Made by a program: the position numbers and the translations under genes. The notes beneath the pieces were generated by a model. The model made no database searches. It was given only the letters and a program-made list of their open reading frames with translations, and had not been told where the DNA came from. 34,507 bases of DNA from Solirubrobacter taibaiensis (GTDB lineage Bacteria; Actinomycetota; Thermoleophilia; Solirubrobacterales; Solirubrobacteraceae): positions 1 through 34,507 of the forward strand of contig JAPDDQ010000063.1 in assembly GCA_027587225.1 (NCBI GenBank), written 5' to 3'. Shown in pieces: positions 31,062-34,507 of the stretch (position 1 is the stretch's first letter; each line of letters starts with the position of its first letter).

Positions 31062-31720
31062 TGCTCGCGCAACACGTAGCCGACGCCCCGCACCGTCTGG
31101 ATGAGCCGCGGCTCGCCGAGCTTGCGGCGCAGGTAGCCGACGTAGACCTCGAGCGAGTTCGAGCTCGCACCGAAGTCGTAGCCCCACACGTGCTCGAAGA
31201 TCTGCGTGCGCGTGAGGACCTGGCGCGGGTGGCGCAGCAACAGCTCGAGCAGCAGGAACTCGGTGCGGGTGAGCTCGATCGGGCGCCCGCCGCGCGCAAC
31301 GGTGTGGCCCGCCGGGTCCAGGACGAGGTCGGCGTGGCGCAGGAGCTCGGTGTTGGGGCCGGTGGTGCGTCTGAGCAACGCGCGCAGCCGCGCGCCCAGC
31401 TCTTCGAGCGCGAACGGCTTGACGAGGTAGTCGTCGGCACCCGCGTCCAGACCGGCGACACGATCCGGGACGGCGTCGCGCGCCGTGAGCATGAGCACGG
31501 GCGTATGGTCGCCGGCGGCACGCAGCCGACGGCAGACCTCCAGCCCGTTCGGCTCGGGCATCAGGACGTCGAGGACGATCGCGTCCGGCGGTTGGTCGGC
31601 GAGCGCGTCGAGCGCTGCGCGGCCGTCGGCGGCGAGCTGGACCTTGTACCCGTCCATCCGCAACGCACGGTCCAGTGCGTCTCGCACTGAGGGCTCGTCG
31701 TCCACTACGAGGATGCGCAC
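31058..31720 (-). CDS. OmpR-family response regulator (PrrA/MprA-like)
   Basis: 220 residues with a GTG start. The receiver has LVVDDEP, phosphoacceptor Asp51 (AIVLDVLMPEPNG), and Lys101 (DDYLVKPFA). The DNA-binding domain includes IELTRTEFLLLELLLRHPRQVLTRTQ (motif), NSLEVYVGYLRRKLGE and TVRGVGYVLRE. The sequence NGLEVCRRLR and the overall form resemble actinobacterial PrrA/MprA/TcrA regulators. A GAGG ribosome-binding site lies about 9 bases before the start, inside a small hairpin (31730-31747). Confidence 0.95.
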   Translation of the reverse strand: MRILVVDDEPSVRDALDRALRMDGYKVQLAADGRAALDALADQPPDAIVLDVLMPEPNGLEVCRRLRAAGDHTPVLMLTARDAVPDRVAGLDAGADDYLVKPFALEELGARLRALLRRTTGPNTELLRHADLVLDPAGHTVARGGRPIELTRTEFLLLELLLRHPRQVLTRTQIFEHVWGYDFGASSNSLEVYVGYLRRKLGEPRLIQTVRGVGYVLREQ

Positions 31721-31729
31721 ATACGCATC

Positions 31730-31756
31730 CTCAGGGAGTTACCTGAGAACTCTGTA
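31730..31756 (-). promoter_or_regulatory. Direct/inverted repeat region at the response-regulator promoter
   Basis: On the minus strand the run TTACAG-AG-TTCTCAG-GTAA-CTCCCTGAGG precedes the start. CTCAGG and CCTGAG can pair (31730-31735 with 31742-31747) and would hide the GAGG ribosome-binding site. TTACAG and TTCTCAG are spaced like OmpR-type half-sites. Either autoregulatory box or translation-control hairpin; inferred by eye. Confidence 0.35.
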
Positions 31757-31760
31757 AGAG

Positions 31761-32150
31761 CTAGGAGAAGGGGTCCAGCGGGAAGCGGCTCGGGTAGCCC
31801 GCTTCGGCGGTGTGCCAGTGGCCGACTTCCTGCTCGTCGACCTGCCAGCAGAGATAGACCTCGCGGCCATCCCGGAGGGCGGGGAAATCGATCAAGCCGG
31901 CTTCGAGGTCGCGGACCAGGAGGTCCAGCTCCTCGAGATGCTCGAAACCCAGCGTCGCGGCCACAGCGGCCTGCGCGCGTTCGCGCCCCGGAAACGCGCC
32001 GCCGACCACGTCGGCGAGCGTCGCGAAGCCCGTGTCGAAGCCCTCGTCCTGGAGCACTCGCTTCGCCGCCTGGAGCCGGCGGACGGTGGAGCGCACCTCA
32101 GGAAGAAGGTCATTGGCCTGATCGGCTGTGTAGTGGCGGGAGTGGAGCAT
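31761..32150 (-). CDS. DUF2203 family protein
   Basis: 129 residues. HYTADQANDLLPEVRSTVRRLQ at the start and LEAGLIDFPALRDGREVYLCWQ with EVGHWHTAEAGYPSRFPLD at the end are the two hallmark blocks of DUF2203, separated by a helical middle. The family is small, soluble and of unknown function, widespread in actinobacteria, deinococci and chloroflexi. The two His in HWHT and the acidic DF-P-RDGRE block could bind a ligand or metal, but nothing is established. It lies 68 bases after the GNAT gene on the same strand and may be the end of that transcript. Confidence 0.88.
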   Translation of the reverse strand: MLHSRHYTADQANDLLPEVRSTVRRLQAAKRVLQDEGFDTGFATLADVVGGAFPGRERAQAAVAATLGFEHLEELDLLVRDLEAGLIDFPALRDGREVYLCWQVDEQEVGHWHTAEAGYPSRFPLDPFS

Positions 32151-32218
32151 CGTCTTGGTTTGTGAGTTACCCGTTCTTCACATCGGCAGACCCGCAGGTA
32201 AAAGAACTACCCGAAGGT

Positions 32219-32695
32219 CTAGGGGAACGCGCTTGCGTAATGGAAGGTGCCGCGGACGTCGCTTGAGTAGGCGGGAAGCGGGAGGACCATCCAGGCCTCC
32301 GGTGGCGCTGTGTAGGTGGTTTCGATGCCGAGCTCGTGACCTGGGCGGAAGCCGAAGCGCGGGTAGTAGGTGGGGTGGCCGAGGAGCGCGATCAGCGTGT
32401 AGTCGGTCGCCTGGGCTCGCTCGATCACGGCGCGCAGAAGCTCACCGCCGATGCCCTGGTGTTGGTGCGTGGGTGTGACGGCGATCGGGCCGAGCCCGAG
32501 CGCGGGGTGATCGTCGACGCGGCCGCGGCTGAGCATCACGTGGCCGTGCTCGTGCACGAGGCACAGGTCCGGCACGTGGTCGCCGGCGGCGCGCAGGTCG
32601 TCGACGATCTGCGCCTCGAGCGTGCTCGGCGCGAACGCCTCCGTGTGGAGCGCGCGGATCCACTCGTAGTCGGCGGGGGTCTCCGGGCGGATCAC
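32219..32695 (-). CDS. GNAT-family N-acetyltransferase
   Basis: 158 residues. IRPETPADYEWIRALHTEAF opens the fold; the acetyl-CoA loop is LGPIAVTPTHQHQGIGGELLRAV, a Q-x-x-G-I-G variant of the usual Q/R-x-x-G-x-G/A, and LIALLGHPTYYPRFGFRPG is typical of the YhbS-like group. The acceptor could be a small molecule or a protein N-terminus. The start overlaps the stop of the upstream unknown gene by ATGA, so they are co-translated. Confidence 0.9.
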   Translation of the reverse strand: MIRPETPADYEWIRALHTEAFAPSTLEAQIVDDLRAAGDHVPDLCLVHEHGHVMLSRGRVDDHPALGLGPIAVTPTHQHQGIGGELLRAVIERAQATDYTLIALLGHPTYYPRFGFRPGHELGIETTYTAPPEAWMVLPLPAYSSDVRGTFHYASAFP

Positions 32696-33147
32696 AGCTC
32701 GTACTGGGCGTCCCCGGCGCCGAGGACGACGCGCTCGCCCACGCGGGCGGCGAGCGTGATCGGGGTCTCGGGATCGTTGGTGGCGAACTCGGCGCTCGCG
32801 ACCGTGAGACCCCCGAACACCCCGGCGAGCGCGAGGACGGCGTCCTTGAGGTGGTCGATCGTGCCGATCGGCGCGGCGAGCTCGCCCGTGTCGAGGTCGA
32901 TGTCGATGGCCGAAGGCGGCGTCGGCCGCAGCTCGGGCAGCGGCTTGGGCGGGGTGTCGAGGCCGACGTTGTGCGAGAGCGTGGCCACGTGCTCGCCGTC
33001 GGTGACCTCGGCGTCCAGGAACTCGTCGACCTCGATCATCAGCGGCTCCTCGCCGGGGCGGTCGAGGATCACCACCACGCGCTGGGCGTGCGAGCCCTGC
33101 TGGAAGGCCCGGGCGGTGGCGATGGCGATGAGCGTGGATTCGTCCAT
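32692..33147 (-). CDS. Protein of unknown function
   Basis: 151 residues, acidic, without membrane segments or signal. It begins MDESTLIAIATARAFQQGSH with an alpha/beta pattern (AQRVVVILDRPG, LMIEVDEFLDAEVTDGEH), has a Pro-rich turn (TPPKPLPELRPTPPS), and ends in a beta-rich part (VASAEFATNDPETPITLAAR). I do not recognise a family. It lies 4 bases after the metallopeptidase-like gene and overlaps the GNAT start, so it belongs to the AAA ATPase operon. Confidence 0.75.
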   Translation of the reverse strand: MDESTLIAIATARAFQQGSHAQRVVVILDRPGEEPLMIEVDEFLDAEVTDGEHVATLSHNVGLDTPPKPLPELRPTPPSAIDIDLDTGELAAPIGTIDHLKDAVLALAGVFGGLTVASAEFATNDPETPITLAARVGERVVLGAGDAQYEL

Positions 33148-33151
33148 GGGG

Positions 33152-33508
33152 TCACACGGCCGCGGCGCCGGCCCGGCGGGCCTCGATCTCGTGCCGGTTG
33201 GTGGCGTAGCCGTCGCGCAGGTAGCTCCACCACATACGGAGTCGATGGTCCTGGTCCTGCCAGACGTGGCACAGCTCGTGCGCGATCAGGCCTGGTGTGC
33301 ACTCGTACAGCGGGCGCTTGATGAGGATCAGCGGGCCCATCTCATAGCCGTGGAAGCGCCGGAACCAGGGGAGCCGGAACAGCCAGGGGACGTGGAGGAT
33401 GCGCACGTGGCGGATGTCCACGGGCTTGGGGTAGAAGTCGAGCTGGTCGAGCGTGGCTTTGGCGCGCCGCAGCGCGGCGCGCTCTTCCGGGGTCCGTCTG
33501 AACGTCAA
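33152..33508 (-). CDS. Small metallopeptidase-like protein (H-E-x-x-H)
   Basis: 118 residues from a TTG at 33508 that overlaps the AAA ATPase stop (TTGA); the frame is open further up, but those residues are an Arg-rich shadow. TPGLIAHELCHVWQDQDHRL contains H-E-L-C-H (77-81), and WSYLRDGYATNRHEIEARR supplies a downstream Glu (E-A-R) in the position of the third zinc ligand seen in DUF4157-like and related zincins. A conserved LIKRPLY strand precedes it. The paired AAA ATPase suggests an ATP-dependent handling system, as with MoxR-type partners (inference). Confidence 0.75.
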   Translation of the reverse strand: MTFRRTPEERAALRRAKATLDQLDFYPKPVDIRHVRILHVPWLFRLPWFRRFHGYEMGPLILIKRPLYECTPGLIAHELCHVWQDQDHRLRMWWSYLRDGYATNRHEIEARRAGAAAV

Positions 33509-34507
33509 GGCTCGATCAGTGGCGCGATGTAGGCGGTGATGAGCTCGTGGGCGAGCGTGTCGGGGTCGGTGGGCGTGGCCGCCTGGCGGGCGGCGGCGTG
33601 CTTGGCGGCGTCGAGCAGCACGCCCGTGCCGACGCGGTCCTGGTAGTGCACGAGCTTCTCCGCCGCGGCGGTCGCGGTCGCGTCCTGGCCGGCGGCGTGC
33701 TTGATCGCCGCGTGCAGTTCGTCGTGGGCGGGCGGATGGACCGTGATCAGCGCGAAGCGCCGCAGGATCGCCGCCCGCGGCAGCGTCGCGCCGTTCCAGG
33801 TGGCGATGATGCGCCAGTCCTCGGCCGGTGTGGCCTCGCCGTCCGGGAACGTCACGGGCACGCCGCCGAGGAACGTGCTCAGCGGGGCGAGCGTCGTCTC
33901 GAAGTCCGCGCCGTCGAGCTCGTCCACGACCACCCACCGGCCCTGCGAGGCGGCCTCGATGATGTGGGCGCTGGGATCGCCGGTGACGATCGTCGCCCCG
34001 CGCGCCTTGCCCTCCTGCGCCGCCGCGCGGGCGATGGCCAGCGCGAGCGCGGTCTTCCCCGACCCGGGCGTGCCGATCAGCAGCAGGTGCTTGCCGGTGC
34101 CGAGCGCGGCCGCGACGCTCGCGTACACGCCGGTGGGCATCCGCAGACCGGCCGAGACCGCCGCGGCCCGGACCGTCGCGACGTTCACGAAGGAGGGGAT
34201 GTCGGCACCGAGCGGCGGCGGTGTCGAATCGCGCGCCTCGGCCGTGGCCGCCGCCTGGAACCCCACGTCACTCGCCGCGGTGACGTCGGACACGACGCCT
34301 GCCGCGGCCTCGACCGCCGCAGGCGTCGGCGTGGCCGGCTCCTCGACGGGCGGCGGAGACGGCGCGGCCGGCTCTTCGACCACAGGCGGGGAAGGCGGCG
34401 CGGCCGGTTCCTCCACCACGGGCGCAGGCGGCGCGGCCGGTTCCTCGACCACAGGCGGGGAAGGCGGCGCGGCCGGTTCCTCCACCACGGGCGCAGGCGG
34501 CGCGGCC
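33505..34507 (-). CDS. MoxR-like AAA ATPase with Pro/Ala/Glu-rich N-terminal repeats (partial, cut by right edge)
   Basis: 333 residues are visible; the start lies beyond the window. After a repetitive VEEPAAPPSPP-type region, the AAA domain has Walker A LLLIGTPGSGKTALALAIA, Walker B WVVVDELDGADFE, sensor-1-like IIATWNGATLPRAA and arginine-rich RRFALITVHPP. The form (VDELDGADF, TWNGATLP, RRFA) fits the AAA_5/MoxR group, which often works with von Willebrand or peptidase partners as a chaperone-like remodeler. The N-terminus may be a disordered anchor or spacer. The downstream partner is the H-E-x-x-H protein. Confidence 0.82.
   Translation of the reverse strand, partial: AAPPAPVVEEPAAPPSPPVVEEPAAPPAPVVEEPAAPPSPPVVEEPAAPSPPPVEEPATPTPAAVEAAAGVVSDVTAASDVGFQAAATAEARDSTPPPLGADIPSFVNVATVRAAAVSAGLRMPTGVYASVAAALGTGKHLLLIGTPGSGKTALALAIARAAAQEGKARGATIVTGDPSAHIIEAASQGRWVVVDELDGADFETTLAPLSTFLGGVPVTFPDGEATPAEDWRIIATWNGATLPRAAILRRFALITVHPPAHDELHAAIKHAAGQDATATAAAEKLVHYQDRVGTGVLLDAAKHAAARQAATPTDPDTLAHELITAYIAPLIEP
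34381..34507 (-). repeat. 69-bp tandem repeat in the AAA ATPase N-terminus
   Basis: The block beginning cacaggcggggaaggcggcg at 34381 recurs exactly at 34450, a 69-base period encoding VVEEPAAPPSPP plus VVEEPAAPPAP. Copy 2 runs past the window edge (58 bases visible). The exact identity of the copies points to recent duplication or ongoing slippage. Confidence 0.85.

Noticed and set aside
29739..31187. Longer histidine kinase start
   Set aside because: The extra 42 residues are antisense-like and overlap the regulator; the GTG at 31061 overlaps the stop in GTGA.
33152..33937. 261-residue version of the H-E-x-x-H protein
   Set aside because: The first 143 residues are an out-of-frame shadow of the AAA ATPase; TTG at 33508 gives the conserved domain.

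Overview
The window is very GC-rich DNA with dense, mostly co-directional genes, many GTG/TTG starts and frequent 4-base start/stop overlaps. The protein families (PadR with a Gly/His-rich head, DUF6458, DUF2203, DUF2252, tandem PQQ sugar dehydrogenases, a short Cys-box protein beside GT-C glycosyltransferases) and a cyclic-di-AMP riboswitch ahead of an NlpC/P60 hydrolase suggest an actinobacterium, most likely of the Solirubrobacterales (Thermoleophilia) type. This placement is inferred from gene content only. No rRNA, tRNA, CRISPR array, insertion sequence or phage gene was seen.

Layout. 1-2561 (minus): one tightly overlapped operon psuG - psuK-like kinase - low-molecular-weight phosphatase - fructosamine-kinase family (cut by the left edge). 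2593-2657: two hairpins ending the PadR gene (2678-3379), which is divergent from an ABC1/UbiB-type kinase (3493-4863). 4939-7779: a small secreted protein, an ArsR regulator, a membrane-anchored zincin, an acyl-CoA dehydrogenase and a DUF6458 membrane protein. 7776-8705: a cell-wall hydrolase under a c-di-AMP riboswitch. 8766-12041: a PLP aldolase/racemase-fold enzyme, a cupin, an aldonolactone oxidase and a rhodanese. 11984-15295: two tandem secreted PQQ sugar dehydrogenases, the second with a long Thr/Ala/Pro linker encoded by a microsatellite-like repeat. 15292-18311: DUF2252 and a UDP-galactopyranose-mutase-like flavoprotein. 18402-20653: a two-component system. 20740-25839 (minus): a four-gene operon of compact P450, Cys-box protein and two GT-C membrane glycosyltransferases. 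25840-26216: a gene-free stretch with two strong palindromes. 26217-31720 (minus): response regulator, histidine kinase, Cys-repeat lipoprotein, adaptor, ABC ATPase and MacB-type permease. 31761-34507 (minus): DUF2203, then AAA ATPase (cut by right edge) - metallopeptidase-like - unknown - GNAT.

The most interesting unit is the left operon. PsuG releases ribose 5-phosphate, a strong glycating sugar phosphate. The next genes are a LMW phosphatase and a fructosamine/ribulosamine-kinase homologue, the two enzyme types known to act in sequence to undo ribose-5-phosphate glycation of proteins. This looks like a pathway packaged with its own damage repair. Second is the P450 - Cys-box - GT-C operon, where the P450 seems to have lost the loop normally found before the haem-binding motif.
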